NCBI RefSeq assembly: GCF_022835695.1
Contig: NZ_BQUV01000001.1
Span: 1-64,000, forward strand
Direction of reading: 5' to 3'
Source: Bradyrhizobium sp. Ce-3
Lineage (GTDB): Bacteria; Pseudomonadota; Alphaproteobacteria; Rhizobiales; Xanthobacteraceae
Length of the DNA stretch: 64,000 nucleotides
Below are positions 26,069 to 34,351 of this stretch, in pieces. The notes beneath the pieces were generated by a model, which was not told where the DNA came from, made no database searches, and worked only from the letters and a program-made list of their open reading frames with translations. Numbering within the stretch: the first letter of the stretch is position 1; every line of letters begins with the position of its first letter. A program made the position numbers and the translations under genes.

Positions 26069-27064
26069 ATGATCGGGGCTGGGCTGAAGACACCTATCAC
26101 GGCCATCATCATCGCCGGGCTTGCGGCGCTGGTCGCCGTCCCCGCGCTGGCCTTCGACTACGCCCGCTACAAGGACGCCGATCTCGACGACATGCTGGCG
26201 CAACCGCGGCCCAAGACCGGCATGGACCTCGGTGGCGCGAAGCCGTACCGGCTCGAGGTCACGCTGGTCTCCTATGAAGAGACCTGCGCGGTCCAGTTGG
26301 TCCCGGCAAGCATGCGGATGCTGGGGTTCACGCAGGACCAGATCGACGGCGTCCAGGCCTCGCGCTGCATCAAGGTCCGGTCGGCGAAGGGCAAGGAAGC
26401 GCTTGTCTACATCCAGGACGTCGTGCGCGCTTTCCTGCCGCGTGAAGTCCCGCTCGGCAACAGCCTGACACTGTTTGTCATCCAGCTGTTCACCAACCCG
26501 CAAGGCCCCGGCTTGCTGGTCAATGAATTCCAGACTCCCAAGGCTGCGCCCGCCGCGGCGGCGGCCAATGGAGCGACGAATCCGCCCTGCGGGTGCGGCA
26601 CGGCGGAGTTTCATCCCGGCGTCGACATGACGTCGGACAAGGAAGGCGCGCCGGTCACCGCGATGGACGACGGGGTCGTGATCCGGGTCGAGCAGGATGA
26701 CCAGGCCGCGGTCGATGCCTTCAACATCGGGCGCTGCGGGCGTTATGTCGTGGTCAAGCACGTCTATCCCAATGGGCACGTCGTCTTCACCCGCTATGCC
26801 CAGCTCGGCCGCATCGTCGGTGCCGACGGCCGGCCGGTCGCGGTGGGCGCGAAGTTCAGGAAGCAGGACAAGATCGGCGAGATCGGCCCGCGCAAGGTGC
26901 TCCATTTCGAGATTCGCGCTGCCGTCATCGGCGCTCTCAAGACGGATGCGGCGTGGCAGGCACGCTACGGCAGCGACCCGTCGATGGACTGGTCCCGCTA
27001 CGATCCCGTCAATCCCCAGACCTTCGATGCGGACATGTTCGCCGGCCGCCCGCGCAAACCGTGA
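26069..27064 (+). CDS. Degenerate M23 (LytM-like) peptidase protein
   Basis: A 331-aa secreted protein with a signal peptide (LKTPITAIIIAGLAALVAVPALA), an N-terminal region of unknown fold (YETCAVQLVPASMRMLGF) with paired Cys, an Ala/Pro linker and a C-terminal M23 domain. In M23 enzymes zinc is held by HxxxD and the second His of HxH. Here HPGVD is kept, but the usual YAHL is YAQL and HLHFEIR is VLHFEIR, so the first, catalytic His is lost. It may bind peptidoglycan or activate another enzyme rather than cut. I chose the ATG at 26069 for the signal peptide. It is 6 bases from the CsaA-like gene. Confidence 0.8.
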   Translation: MIGAGLKTPITAIIIAGLAALVAVPALAFDYARYKDADLDDMLAQPRPKTGMDLGGAKPYRLEVTLVSYEETCAVQLVPASMRMLGFTQDQIDGVQASRCIKVRSAKGKEALVYIQDVVRAFLPREVPLGNSLTLFVIQLFTNPQGPGLLVNEFQTPKAAPAAAAANGATNPPCGCGTAEFHPGVDMTSDKEGAPVTAMDDGVVIRVEQDDQAAVDAFNIGRCGRYVVVKHVYPNGHVVFTRYAQLGRIVGADGRPVAVGAKFRKQDKIGEIGPRKVLHFEIRAAVIGALKTDAAWQARYGSDPSMDWSRYDPVNPQTFDADMFAGRPRKP

Positions 27065-27070
27065 GGATCG

Positions 27071-27415
27071 ATGTCTCCGCTCAAGCCGCAAGCCAGCTAC
27101 GACGACTTCGCCCGCCTCGACATCAGGATCGGCAAGGTCGTCGAGGTGCAGCCGTTTCCGCGCGCCCGCAATCCCTCCTACAAGGTCGGCGTCGATGTCG
27201 GCGCCGGGCGGATCATGTGGTCGAGCGCGCAGATCACGAATTATGAGCCGGCGGCGCTGATCGGCTCGCTGGTCGTGTGCATCTGCAATTTTGGGCCGAA
27301 GAACATCGCCGGTTTCACCTCGGAACTCTTGATCCTCGGGGCCAAGAACGCCGACGGAAGGGTGATCCTGCTCGGCCCGCGCAGCGCTGTTGCGATCGGC
27401 GAGCCGATTTTCTGA
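27071..27415 (+). CDS. csaA: CsaA-like tRNA-binding domain protein
   Basis: A 114-aa OB-fold protein of the CsaA type. It has YDDFARLDIRIGKVVEVQPF, then ARNPSYKVGVDVGAG, SSAQITNYEP, VVCICNFGPKNIAGFTSE and LLILGAKNADGRVIL. The fold binds the corner of tRNA in aminoacyl-tRNA synthetases; CsaA of Bacillus is also described as a secretion chaperone. Length matches the family. It is the last gene of the pdxY operon. Confidence 0.9.
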   Translation: MSPLKPQASYDDFARLDIRIGKVVEVQPFPRARNPSYKVGVDVGAGRIMWSSAQITNYEPAALIGSLVVCICNFGPKNIAGFTSELLILGAKNADGRVILLGPRSAVAIGEPIF

Positions 27416-27554
27416 CACCGCAGGGATCACGGCCGCGTGATTCAAATCGTCTGGAATCCCCGTAGTTTACCGATGGGGGATCACCCGGATTCTCGGAAGC
27501 TTCGCGCACTGCTATTGCAACGCGCGAGAATCGCTTCGGCATGGGAATCGGAAG

Positions 27555-27785
27555 ATGTCTGCAGTTTTCTTTCACTGCTCCGACGACAAGCACGTCATCC
27601 TGGATCGTATCGGCGCCGCGATGGACCTATCGGAGGCGCGGGTGCACGCGGAGCAGCTGGCCCGCAGCTTTGTCATGACCCCGAGCGTGGAAGACTGGCG
27701 CAACTGGGCGGTCCACGTCACCGACGACATCGGGACGGAGATCTTCGAGCTGCCGTTCACCGCCATCCTCGGCGAGTTGCACTGA
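27555..27785 (+). CDS. DUF6894 family protein
   Basis: A 76-aa small soluble protein with the layout common in Bradyrhizobium DUF6894 proteins: an initial strand with FFHCSDDKHVILDRIGAAMD, a helix LSEARVHAEQLARSF, and a final WAVHVTDDIGTEIFELPF. The role of the family is unknown; members are often stress or sigma-factor associated. It may be co-transcribed with the small ORF directly downstream. Confidence 0.75.
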   Translation: MSAVFFHCSDDKHVILDRIGAAMDLSEARVHAEQLARSFVMTPSVEDWRNWAVHVTDDIGTEIFELPFTAILGELH

Positions 27786-27794
27786 GGGCTCGCC

Positions 27795-27968
27795 ATGAAT
27801 GCGATGGAACTTGCACTGCAGCCCTTGCGGCGCCGCCTCGCCCGCCTCGTCATGCGCTGCGTCGCGTTGATCGATGGCATCGTCAATCCGTACCGCCCCG
27901 AACTGTATTACATGCGCGGGCCCGGCCCGAAGTGCCGCGCCAGAAGGCAAGCCGCGCTGCGCGATTAG
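27795..27968 (+). CDS. Small basic ORF, possible gene
   Basis: A 57-aa ORF starting MNAMELALQPLRRRLARLVM, with a hydrophobic/amphipathic helix and an Arg-rich C-terminus (GPKCRARRQAALRD). It begins 9 bases after the DUF6894 stop, with GAGGG before its ATG, and ends just before a terminator, which supports it being a real co-transcribed gene. I do not recognise a family. Confidence 0.45.
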   Translation: MNAMELALQPLRRRLARLVMRCVALIDGIVNPYRPELYYMRGPGPKCRARRQAALRD

Positions 27969-27983
27969 CTCAGGGGACGAGAA

Positions 27984-28013
27984 AAGGCCGGCGGGCGTTA
28001 CGCCACCGGCCTT
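27984..28013 (+). terminator. Hairpin terminator
   Basis: An 8-bp stem AAGGCCGG (27984-27991) / CCGGCCTT (28006-28013), with GAGAAAA before and CTCC after, so the T-run is weak. It follows the two small genes at 27555-27968. Bases 28014-28290 hold nothing recognisable. Confidence 0.55.
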
Positions 28014-28290
28014 CTCCTGCAGCTGCCGGTTCCCGGAGTCCGGTTCCGCCGCGATTCCACTTAGGCTCAAGCTTGCGACGACTATTTTAATCAAATCTTA
28101 ACGGCACCGCAGTGAGCTAGATCCAAGACTCGTTCGCCGTGCCGCGCACCGCGTGCTGCATCGTTCATCGTACGTGATCCGCTTGCACATCGTTTTTGCG
28201 CCGATCGCTCGCCGATTGTGCGCGATGCATCTTAGGGAACGCGCGACTCAGTGTTACCCTGTGGTGCAAACCGAAACGGAGAACTTCGGA

Positions 28291-28527
28291 ATGCCGTACT
28301 ACACCTTCGATCTCGTGGTGGGGGACGAGTTCCGCAATCAAGGAACGATCATCCTCGAAAACATCAGCCTCGCATCCGATCGCGCCGATCAGCTCGCCAA
28401 CGAGCTGTCGCAGGTCAAACCGGAGCTGAAAGCGCGCGGCTGCGCCGTGCGCGTCACCGACATCGACCGGCGCGAGCTCTACCGCACGCCGCTCGATCCG
28501 GTGCCGCAGTGGCGCCGGGCGGGCTAG
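28291..28527 (+). CDS. Small DUF6894-like protein
   Basis: A 78-aa protein beginning MPYYTFDLVVGDEFRNQGTI. It has a first strand, an Asp/Glu turn, a helix (SDRADQLANELSQVKPELKA) and a final basic strand (AVRVTDIDRRELYRTPLDP). The layout resembles the DUF6894 family, more distantly than the gene at 27555. I chose the ATG at 28291 because GGAG lies about 10 bases upstream and homologous proteins start MPYYTF or MPLYFF. Function unknown. Confidence 0.7.
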   Translation: MPYYTFDLVVGDEFRNQGTIILENISLASDRADQLANELSQVKPELKARGCAVRVTDIDRRELYRTPLDPVPQWRRAG

Positions 28528-28640
28528 CGCCCGCAGGCGCCGGACTCTTCTGACCGCGCTCGTTCAGCGCGCGGTCCTGGTCTTGCTGCGCAGCGCGGCT
28601 GATGTTGCCGCGTGTGCAGGATCAGTCGGCATGTGCTCGA

Positions 28641-29162
28641 TCATTTCTTCAGATTCAACCGGCCGATGAAGTCACGTTTGCCGAGCGGCGCTCCCTTGTG
28701 ACGGAGGATGTCGTAGGCGGTGGTCGAGTGGAAGAAGAAGTTCGGCAGCGAGAACGACATCAGGAATCCCTCGGCCGTGAACGGCATCGACCGCTCTCCG
28801 ACCTTGAACGTCACTTCGCGCCCGAGCAACGCATTCACGGCGTCCGGCGTCAGGGCCGCCAATTCGCTGTGCGCGTCGTTCACAAGTGCCTGCAATGCGG
28901 CAAAGTCCAGATCGGGCTTGCCGGACGGCGGGACGAACACGCCGTTCTTCGCGGCCTCCATTGCGCCGCGGGAGTGATGCGCGAGCGAGACCACCTGAAA
29001 GCGGAACGGCAACATGTCCGGAAACAGCCGGGTCTCGACGATCTCGGCCGGATCGATGCCGTTCGCCTTGAAATGCGCAAGGCTCTTGTCGAGAAAGCCC
29101 GAGGCAGCGCCGAGGATCTGCAGATAGTTGGCAACGGTCGCGTCATAGAGTGAAAAGGTCAT
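28641..29162 (-). CDS. DUF1993 family protein
   Basis: A 173-aa protein covering the whole DUF1993 domain. It has TVANYLQILGAASGFLDKSL, RLFPDMLPFRFQVVSLAHHS, a central GVFVPPSGKPDLDF and the C-terminal FFFHSTTAYDILRHKGAPLG. The fold is a DinB-like four-helix bundle, and conserved His residues (AHHS, FHST, LRHKG) could bind a metal. The biochemical role is unknown. I chose the ATG at 29162 because it matches the N-termini of homologues; an upstream Met at 29234 would read through nested palindromes. Confidence 0.88.
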   Translation of the reverse strand: MTFSLYDATVANYLQILGAASGFLDKSLAHFKANGIDPAEIVETRLFPDMLPFRFQVVSLAHHSRGAMEAAKNGVFVPPSGKPDLDFAALQALVNDAHSELAALTPDAVNALLGREVTFKVGERSMPFTAEGFLMSFSLPNFFFHSTTAYDILRHKGAPLGKRDFIGRLNLKK

Positions 29163-29189
29163 GGCGAATTCCCCCAAATAGAATTTGTC

Positions 29190-29240
29190 TGCTGCTTGCG
29201 GGAACAGAGTTCCCGGAATTTCCGGAGAAGGCAAGCAGCA
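29190..29240. promoter_or_regulatory. Nested palindromes upstream of the DUF1993 gene
   Basis: An outer perfect 10-base inverted repeat (TGCTGCTTGC 29190-29199 / GCAAGCAGCA 29231-29240) encloses two further palindromes, GGGAAC-AGA-GTTCCC (29200-29214) and CCGGAA-T-TTCCGG (29213-29225). They lie 28-78 bases before the DUF1993 start codon, where a promoter or operator would be. They may alternatively form a cruciform or RNA hairpin. Confidence 0.5.
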
Positions 29241-29312
29241 CCGGGAATTCGCAAGTCGGATGCTCCAGCGCGCAGCGCCGGATCATCCGATCAGGTGTCG
29301 CAGCTTCCGCCG

Positions 29313-29498
29313 TCAGCTCTGGTGCGGTCCGCGCATCATCTTCAGCGCGTCCTCGATATGACGCCAGTCGCGCGCATCGTCGGTCTCGCCCTTGGCCTCG
29401 CAGGCCACGGCGTTCTGCGCGGCCTGGGCGATCGCCTCGGGGCCGTGCTTCAGCAGCATCTGCCGCGCGATGGTGTGGATCTGCATCTCGCCTATCAT
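29313..29498 (-). CDS. Small conserved hypothetical protein
   Basis: A 61-aa helical protein, MIGEMQIHTIARQMLLKHGP and then EAIAQAAQNAVACEAKGETD, ending WRHIEDALKMMRGPHQS. The pattern of a small protein of two or three helices ending in MRGPH is familiar from Bradyrhizobium genomes, but no function is known. The ATG at 29498 has GAGGAG upstream; the longer reading to 29585 lacks that. Confidence 0.75.
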   Translation of the reverse strand: MIGEMQIHTIARQMLLKHGPEAIAQAAQNAVACEAKGETDDARDWRHIEDALKMMRGPHQS

Positions 29499-29673
29499 GG
29501 GCGCTCTCCTCGGCTGTCGATTGCTGACATCAAAAACCGCCGAACGCCGTATCTGGTTCCAGCAGCTTAGCCGATCGCAACACAATCAGCGGTTCCCACA
29601 CGCCGCGGCGGCCGTTACAGAGAAACGACTTCCGTTGCTTCCCGGGTTGCCGCAGCCATAGCCCAGAAGATTC

Positions 29674-30402
29674 ATGGCCCAGAACATCTATGACGATCCC
29701 GGCTTCTTCGCCGGCTACAGCCAGCTGCCGCGGCAGGTCCGCGGGCTGCTCGGCGCGCCGGAATGGCCGGCGATCCGCGCCATGCTGCCCGATATCGCCG
29801 GCAAGCGCGTGGTCGATCTCGGCTGCGGCTTCGGCTGGGTGTCGCGCTGGATGCGCGAGCAAGGCGCCGCCGACGTGCTCGGCATCGACCTCTCCGAGAA
29901 CATGATCGCCCGCGCGAAGGCCATGACGCAGGATCCGGCGATCGCCTACGAGATCGCCGACCTCGAAACGCTGGAGCTGCCGAAGGCGACGTTCGATCTC
30001 GCCTACAGCGCCCTCACCTTCCACTATATCAGGGACTTCGATCGGCTGGCGCGGATGCTGTACCGCACGCTGGTCGCCGAGGGGCATCTGGTGTTCACCA
30101 TCGAGCATCCGATCTACATGGCCGCGAGCCATCCCGGCTGGGGACAGGACCAGGACGGCCGCAAGACCTGGCCGGTCAACCGCTACTTCATCGAAGGCGA
30201 ACGCAGGACGGATTGGTATGTGAAGGGCGTGCTGAAATATCACCGCACCGTCGGCACCACGCTCAACGCGCTGATCGGTGCCGGCTTCACGCTGCGCCAT
30301 GTCGAGGAGTTCTCGCCGACACGGGAGCAGATCAAGGCGATGCCTGAGCTCGCCGACGAGCTTGAACGGCCGATGATGCTGCTGGTGTCAGCGCAGCGCT
30401 AG
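29674..30402 (+). CDS. Class I SAM-dependent methyltransferase
   Basis: A 242-aa Rossmann-like methyltransferase. Motif I is VVDLGCGFGWVSRW, followed by VLGIDLSENMIARAK (acidic loop binding the ribose), IAYEIADLETLELP, and motif post-IV FDLAYSALTFHYIRDF. The substrate is probably a small molecule; nothing in the neighbourhood tells which one. The gene faces the small gene at 30405-30584, leaving only two bases between stop codons. Confidence 0.9.
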   Translation: MAQNIYDDPGFFAGYSQLPRQVRGLLGAPEWPAIRAMLPDIAGKRVVDLGCGFGWVSRWMREQGAADVLGIDLSENMIARAKAMTQDPAIAYEIADLETLELPKATFDLAYSALTFHYIRDFDRLARMLYRTLVAEGHLVFTIEHPIYMAASHPGWGQDQDGRKTWPVNRYFIEGERRTDWYVKGVLKYHRTVGTTLNALIGAGFTLRHVEEFSPTREQIKAMPELADELERPMMLLVSAQR

Positions 30403-30404
30403 CA

Positions 30405-30584
30405 TCACGCCGCGAGCAGCTTGTCGAATTCCTCGGGCGGGTATGATTTTCCGTCCTTGTCGGTGATCACCACCTGCCACCCTTCGCTCGCCCAGACCTT
30501 GGCCTTGGCGATGATGATGAAGGTGCTCTCCCGCTCGATCCTGACCGTTTCGTTCTCGCGTTCTGCGATCATCTTGTAGGCCAA
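30405..30584 (-). CDS. Small conserved hypothetical protein (TTG start)
   Basis: A 59-aa protein, MAYKMIAERENETVRIERES, then TFIIIAKAKVWASEGWQVVI and TDKDGKSYPPEEFDKLLAA. The start is a TTG at 30584 with GAGGG 7 bases upstream, which fits better than the Met five residues later. The alternation of strand, helix and strand suggests a small alpha/beta domain. It resembles small proteins widespread in Bradyrhizobium; function unknown. Confidence 0.75.
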   Translation of the reverse strand: MAYKMIAERENETVRIERESTFIIIAKAKVWASEGWQVVITDKDGKSYPPEEFDKLLAA

Positions 30585-31025
30585 TGCTTGTCCCTCGCCG
30601 ACATCATCCGTCCGGCGGTGTGTTGGCAGCGGCTTTGGGCCGCAATTCGCTGGGAGTGTGACAATTTGGTGGAAGCGCGCCGCAAGATATGGCGGAGCGC
30701 AATTTGCGGTGGCGGCTACGCCGGTCTTCGCATCGTGGTCGGCATATCCGGCACGGAAGCGCTGACATTGATGTTGCGCGCACCTGACGAACCCATGCCT
30801 ACCAAACAAAAACCCCGCCTTGGTGGGACGCCAAGGCGGGGAAGGTTCATTGGGCGGAAATCCACGCGCCTGGAAAAGCAATGCGCGGGAAGTAGCGGCA
30901 CCAATTCTATTTGGACCGATGGTTCGGACAACAGGATTAAAGCGCGCGCGAGGCCGGGACTTTTTCCCGATTGCGCCGGCAAAAAATCCCGGCCTCAGCT
31001 AGAGCCTTGGCTTGAGCGACGCCGT
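30585..31025. other. Gap downstream of rlpA-like gene with terminator hairpins
   Basis: No gene is seen in these 441 bases. Bases 30950-30959 (GAGGCCGGGA) pair with 30987-30996 (TCCCGGCCTC), forming a long-loop hairpin just after the rlpA-like stop. The stronger terminator at 30813-30841 is listed separately. Bases 30585-30800 hold nothing I can identify. Confidence 0.5.
30813..30841 (-). terminator. Rho-independent terminator for the rlpA-like gene
   Basis: A perfect 11-bp stem CCCCGCCTTGG (30813-30823) / CCAAGGCGGGG (30831-30841). On the complementary strand it is followed by TTTTTGTTT, so it stops transcription coming from the rlpA-like gene about 185 bases upstream. Confidence 0.8.
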
Positions 31026-31607
31026 TTACTGCACGACGTCGAGCCGGACATTGGCAACGCCCTTGCCGATCATGCCGAGCGACTGCGCCGCGGAGTACGA
31101 GACGTCGACGATACGCCCGGGCACGTAGGGTCCGCGGTCGTTGACGCGCACGGTGACCGAGCGGCCGCTCTTGACGTCGGTGACGCGCAGCCTGGTGCCG
31201 AACGGCAAGGTCGGATGCGCGGCCGTCAGTTCGCGCCCGTCGAATTTCTCGCCGCTCGCGGTGGGCTGTGCCTCGCTGTAGAAGCTTGCCACGCCTTGCG
31301 ACGCGATCTTGGTATCGCCGGCCTTGCGCGCGGCATAAGGCCGGTGCGAACGCGCCGTTGCGACGCGCGTGCGCGACGCAGACGACGCAGCCCGTGTCGG
31401 TTCGATCGAGACCGGCCGGCTGGCGAGTGCCTGCGATCGCTGGCTGACGACCGAGGTCTGCGCGCAGGCCGCAAGCGACGCCGCGCCGATCACGACGGCG
31501 AGCAGTTGAAGCGGCTTTCGAGCATGCGAAAACAGGATCGGAGGCGCAGCGCCGCGCGCGCTGCGTTTGACGCCGACGTACGAGATGACTGCATCGTCGC
31601 GTGACAT
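31026..31607 (-). CDS. RlpA-like septal-ring lytic transglycosylase family lipoprotein
   Basis: A 193-aa protein with an N-terminal hydrophobic segment ending in a lipobox (SLAACAQT), a Ser/Arg-rich linker and a double-psi beta-barrel RlpA domain: ASFYSEAQPTASGEKFDGRE, LTAAHPTLPFGTRLRVTDVK and VNDRGPYVPGRIVDVSYSAA. RlpA proteins localise to the division septum and, in Pseudomonas, cleave glycan strands lacking stem peptides; the His and Asp used there are present. No SPOR domain is seen. I chose the ATG at 31607 (GGGGG upstream). The in-frame extension to 31754 precedes the natural N-terminus. Confidence 0.88.
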   Translation of the reverse strand: MSRDDAVISYVGVKRSARGAAPPILFSHARKPLQLLAVVIGAASLAACAQTSVVSQRSQALASRPVSIEPTRAASSASRTRVATARSHRPYAARKAGDTKIASQGVASFYSEAQPTASGEKFDGRELTAAHPTLPFGTRLRVTDVKSGRSVTVRVNDRGPYVPGRIVDVSYSAAQSLGMIGKGVANVRLDVVQ

Positions 31608-31998
31608 GTTGCACCCCCAACTTGCGCCCCAGCCCAAGCCGAAAATCCAACAGCTGCCTATCACCCGAATCCAATCGGGGCGGAACGGAGGCGGAATGCG
31701 GCGGGAGGCAACCCGCACGATGCGATTCCCCCTTGGGTGTGGTGGATGCGCCACACAACCCGGCAGCGGGACGCTGGAGCCGGGCTCAGCGCTTGGACTT
31801 GAGCTTGGGCCGCGGCCGGCATGCCGATGGCGGCGTCAGCCCGGCAGCGGTTCCCGAAACTCCCCAACCTCTCCACCCTCTCGCCTTGCTTTGGTCAAAC
31901 CGGACTGGAGTCGTGGGGCCCGGGCCAGGGGTCGAAACAGAGCGAGGATTCGCCGGCCGCCATTTGCGGTTGACCTTGGACTGAAACGGGGACCGCCA
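31608..31998. other. Divergent gap between rlpA-like and membrane-anchored genes
   Basis: These 391 bases separate two divergent starts and must hold both promoters. ORFs on each strand run through it as in-frame extensions of the flanking genes, but they lack ribosome sites. No motif could be assigned. Confidence 0.4.
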
Positions 31999-33075
31999 AT
32001 GCAATCGACACTGAAAGACGCAGATCCGCACGACATTTTCGCGATCGAGCCCAGCTTCGCTCCGGCGCGCCCGGACAATGTCGCCGCCGTCCCGGCAGCC
32101 GCCGGCAAGACAGCGCCCGCGCAGCGCGAGCCCTATTTCGGCCCGAGCCTCGCGCCCTCGTCCACGCCATCGATTGCGGCCGCCGCGCCGGCCGCCTCGG
32201 TGCCACCGGTGACGCCGATGCCGGTGCCTCCGGCCGCGCCCGAGTACAGCGCGCCAAGCCATGACGGCCGACTGGACGACATCAGACTGGACCGCGCACC
32301 GCGCCCGACCAACAAATGGGCGATCCGCGCCTTCTGGTTCCTGTTCGCGATCGCCGGCGCCATGGGCACCGCGGCGTGGCAGCACTACGGCCATCGCGTC
32401 AAGCAGGTGGTCACCGAGTACGTGCCTCAGGTCGAGGCCCTGACGTCGCTACTGCCGGGCAAGAGCACCGCCGCGCCCGATCAGGCGAGCCAGCCCGCAG
32501 CGCAAGCCGCGGCCGCCGATCAGCCGGCCGACACCGCTCCGGCCGCGGCGCCACAGGACGTTGCGACAGCCCTGCCTGCTCCTGCCGCAGCAGCGGCGGC
32601 CCCGGCAGCCGCCGCGGCGCCGGTTGCGCCCACGGCGCCGGCCGCAGCCGTGCCCGACCAAGCGCAGTTGCTGCAGTCGATGGCGCGCGACATCGCGTCG
32701 ATGGGGCAGCAGATCGAGCAGCTCAAGACCAGCATCGATCAGCTGAAGGCAAGCCAGGACCAGATGGCGCAGCGGGTCGCAAGGACGACCGAGCCCCGGG
32801 CCGTCGAACCGCGACCGGTAGCGCCGCGCCCGCGCGCTGCGATCGCACCGCCGCCGGCGGCGCCGCATGTGGCCGTCGCTCCACCGCCGGTGCGCCGACC
32901 GGCGCAGGCCTACATTCCGCCGCCTCCGCCGGCATCGGCAGCGCCGCTGCCGACCCCGGCAGTCGCCCCCCAATCGGCCGTGACACCGCGACCTGTGCAA
33001 CCGCAACAACAGTCCAGTGTTGTTGACGCGGATGACGGCGGTCCGGTGGTTCGGCCGCCGATGCCGCTGCGCTGA
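31999..33075 (+). CDS. Single-pass membrane protein with Ala/Pro-rich periplasmic region
   Basis: A 358-aa protein. It has a cytoplasmic N-terminus of about 110 residues rich in Pro and Ala, one transmembrane helix (AIRAFWFLFAIAGAMGTAAW), then low-complexity Ala/Pro stretches around a short coiled coil (SMARDIASMGQQIEQLKTSI, continuing DQLKASQDQMAQRV) and a proline-rich C-terminus. The topology suggests a scaffold or envelope-spanning protein, but no catalytic domain is recognisable. The ATG at 31999 has GGGG upstream; the frame is open to 31567 but that part overlaps the rlpA-like promoter. Confidence 0.75.
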   Translation: MQSTLKDADPHDIFAIEPSFAPARPDNVAAVPAAAGKTAPAQREPYFGPSLAPSSTPSIAAAAPAASVPPVTPMPVPPAAPEYSAPSHDGRLDDIRLDRAPRPTNKWAIRAFWFLFAIAGAMGTAAWQHYGHRVKQVVTEYVPQVEALTSLLPGKSTAAPDQASQPAAQAAAADQPADTAPAAAPQDVATALPAPAAAAAAPAAAAAPVAPTAPAAAVPDQAQLLQSMARDIASMGQQIEQLKTSIDQLKASQDQMAQRVARTTEPRAVEPRPVAPRPRAAIAPPPAAPHVAVAPPPVRRPAQAYIPPPPPASAAPLPTPAVAPQSAVTPRPVQPQQQSSVVDADDGGPVVRPPMPLR

Positions 33076-33096
33076 AGTCAGCGCTGACCAACGATC

Positions 33097-33136
33097 AAAA
33101 AAACGGCCGATCGCGACAACGCGATCGGCCGTTTTT
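33097..33136. terminator. Bidirectional terminator
   Basis: Seven A residues, then ACGGCCGATCGC pairing perfectly with GCGATCGGCCGT around a GACAAC loop, then T residues. It separates the converging membrane-protein and L,D-transpeptidase genes. Confidence 0.85.
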
Positions 33137-33151
33137 CATGCGGTGAGCGAA

Positions 33152-33781
33152 TTACGCGCTCTGTCCCGGCGGCAGCACGACCACGGTCGCACCCGGCTTG
33201 ACGTGCTGGTAGAGGTCGATGACGTCGGCGTTGTTCATGCGGATACAGCCCGACGAGATCGCCTGCCCGATATATTCGGGCTGGTTGGTGCCGTGGATGC
33301 GGTACAGCGTGTCCTTGTTGCCCTGGTAGAGATAGATGCCGCGGGCACCGAGCGGATTGGCCGGTCCACCGGCGACACGCTTCGGATACGGCCCGAGCCG
33401 CTCCTGGATATCCTGGGTCGGAACCCAATCGGGCCACTCCGCCAGACGGCCGACCGTGGCCACGCCGGAGAAAGCCATCGCCTCCTCGCCGACGGCGACG
33501 CCGTAGCGGATCGCCTTGCCGCCGGGCAGCACGTAATAGAGGTAGCGCGCGTCGGTATCGACCAGGATCGACCCGGGCTGTTCCTTGCGCCGGTAATCGA
33601 CGATGTGGCGCTGGAACTGATCCGGGATCTTGGCGTCCGCATAGGGCGGATGCGCCAGCAATTGCCGATCGCGCGGCGTCATCGCGGCATCCGTCACCGG
33701 CGACAGCGTCGCCTGCATGCAGCCGCCAAGTGCAAGCGAACCCACCAGCACCGCAGCAAGCCCCAACTTCGACACGATCAT
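33152..33781 (-). CDS. L,D-transpeptidase (YkuD family) lipoprotein
   Basis: A 209-aa protein with a lipoprotein signal (LAAVLVGSLALGGC) and a YkuD catalytic domain. Motifs are DTDARYLYYVLPGGKAIRY, GARGIYLYQG, the conserved His in YRIHGTNQPEYIG and the nucleophile Cys in ISSGCIRMNNADVIDLY. Such enzymes make 3-3 peptidoglycan cross-links or attach proteins to the wall and use a catalytic Cys. The ATG at 33781 has AGGGGAG upstream; the frame extends to 34000 but that overlaps the divergent gene's promoter. Confidence 0.92.
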   Translation of the reverse strand: MIVSKLGLAAVLVGSLALGGCMQATLSPVTDAAMTPRDRQLLAHPPYADAKIPDQFQRHIVDYRRKEQPGSILVDTDARYLYYVLPGGKAIRYGVAVGEEAMAFSGVATVGRLAEWPDWVPTQDIQERLGPYPKRVAGGPANPLGARGIYLYQGNKDTLYRIHGTNQPEYIGQAISSGCIRMNNADVIDLYQHVKPGATVVVLPPGQSA

Positions 33782-33957
33782 TCTCCCCTGCGTCAACTTG
33801 TGGCACTTGCTGCCGAAATCGTGCTGAAATCGTGGCAGCCCCAGCTGGAACACGGCCGTTTGATCGGTTCCTTCAGCAAGTGTGTCCTTACGGTTGCAGT
33901 CGGTTCCCGCGGACGCTAGCCTTGCGTCAAAATGTCTAAAACACCGGGAGGAATTCG

Positions 33958-34338
33958 ATGCGTTACGCTCTGCTGATCGGCGGCCTGATTGTCGCAGCAA
34001 CCCCTGCCCACGCCGATCCGCGCGCGGCCTATGTCACGATGGTGCTGCAAGCCTATGCCGCCAAGGTCGAGTGCCCCGGCACCGATCTCGTCTACCAGGA
34101 CCTCGTTGCGCGTGCGCAGGACATGCACCTGCCCGACGGCACCACCGAGCAGGTGCGCAAGGCGATCGCCTTCATGCACACCGGCGGCAAGATGGGCGAG
34201 AAGCAGGCCGACGACCTGATGACCGAAGTCGCGATCGCAACCCAGACCACCGACCTCGACCAGCGCCGCGCCGGCAGCATGACGACCTGGTGCCAGGACC
34301 AGAAGACGCGGCTCGCGGGCTACATCAGGACGAAGTAA
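33958..34338 (+). CDS. Secreted hypothetical protein
   Basis: A 126-aa protein with a signal peptide (MRYALLIGGLIVAATPAHAD) and a mature helical domain containing two Cys (KVECPGTD and TTWCQDQK) likely joined by a disulphide. A ribosome site GGGAGGAA precedes the ATG. I do not recognise a family. It is divergent from the L,D-transpeptidase and converges on the SDR gene. Confidence 0.8.
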   Translation: MRYALLIGGLIVAATPAHADPRAAYVTMVLQAYAAKVECPGTDLVYQDLVARAQDMHLPDGTTEQVRKAIAFMHTGGKMGEKQADDLMTEVAIATQTTDLDQRRAGSMTTWCQDQKTRLAGYIRTK

Positions 34339-34351
34339 CAGCCTTCAATTC

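Noticed and set aside
32460-33000. Tandem DNA repeat in the Ala/Pro-rich gene
   Set aside because: The low complexity comes from the protein composition; no fixed repeat unit is seen in the DNA.
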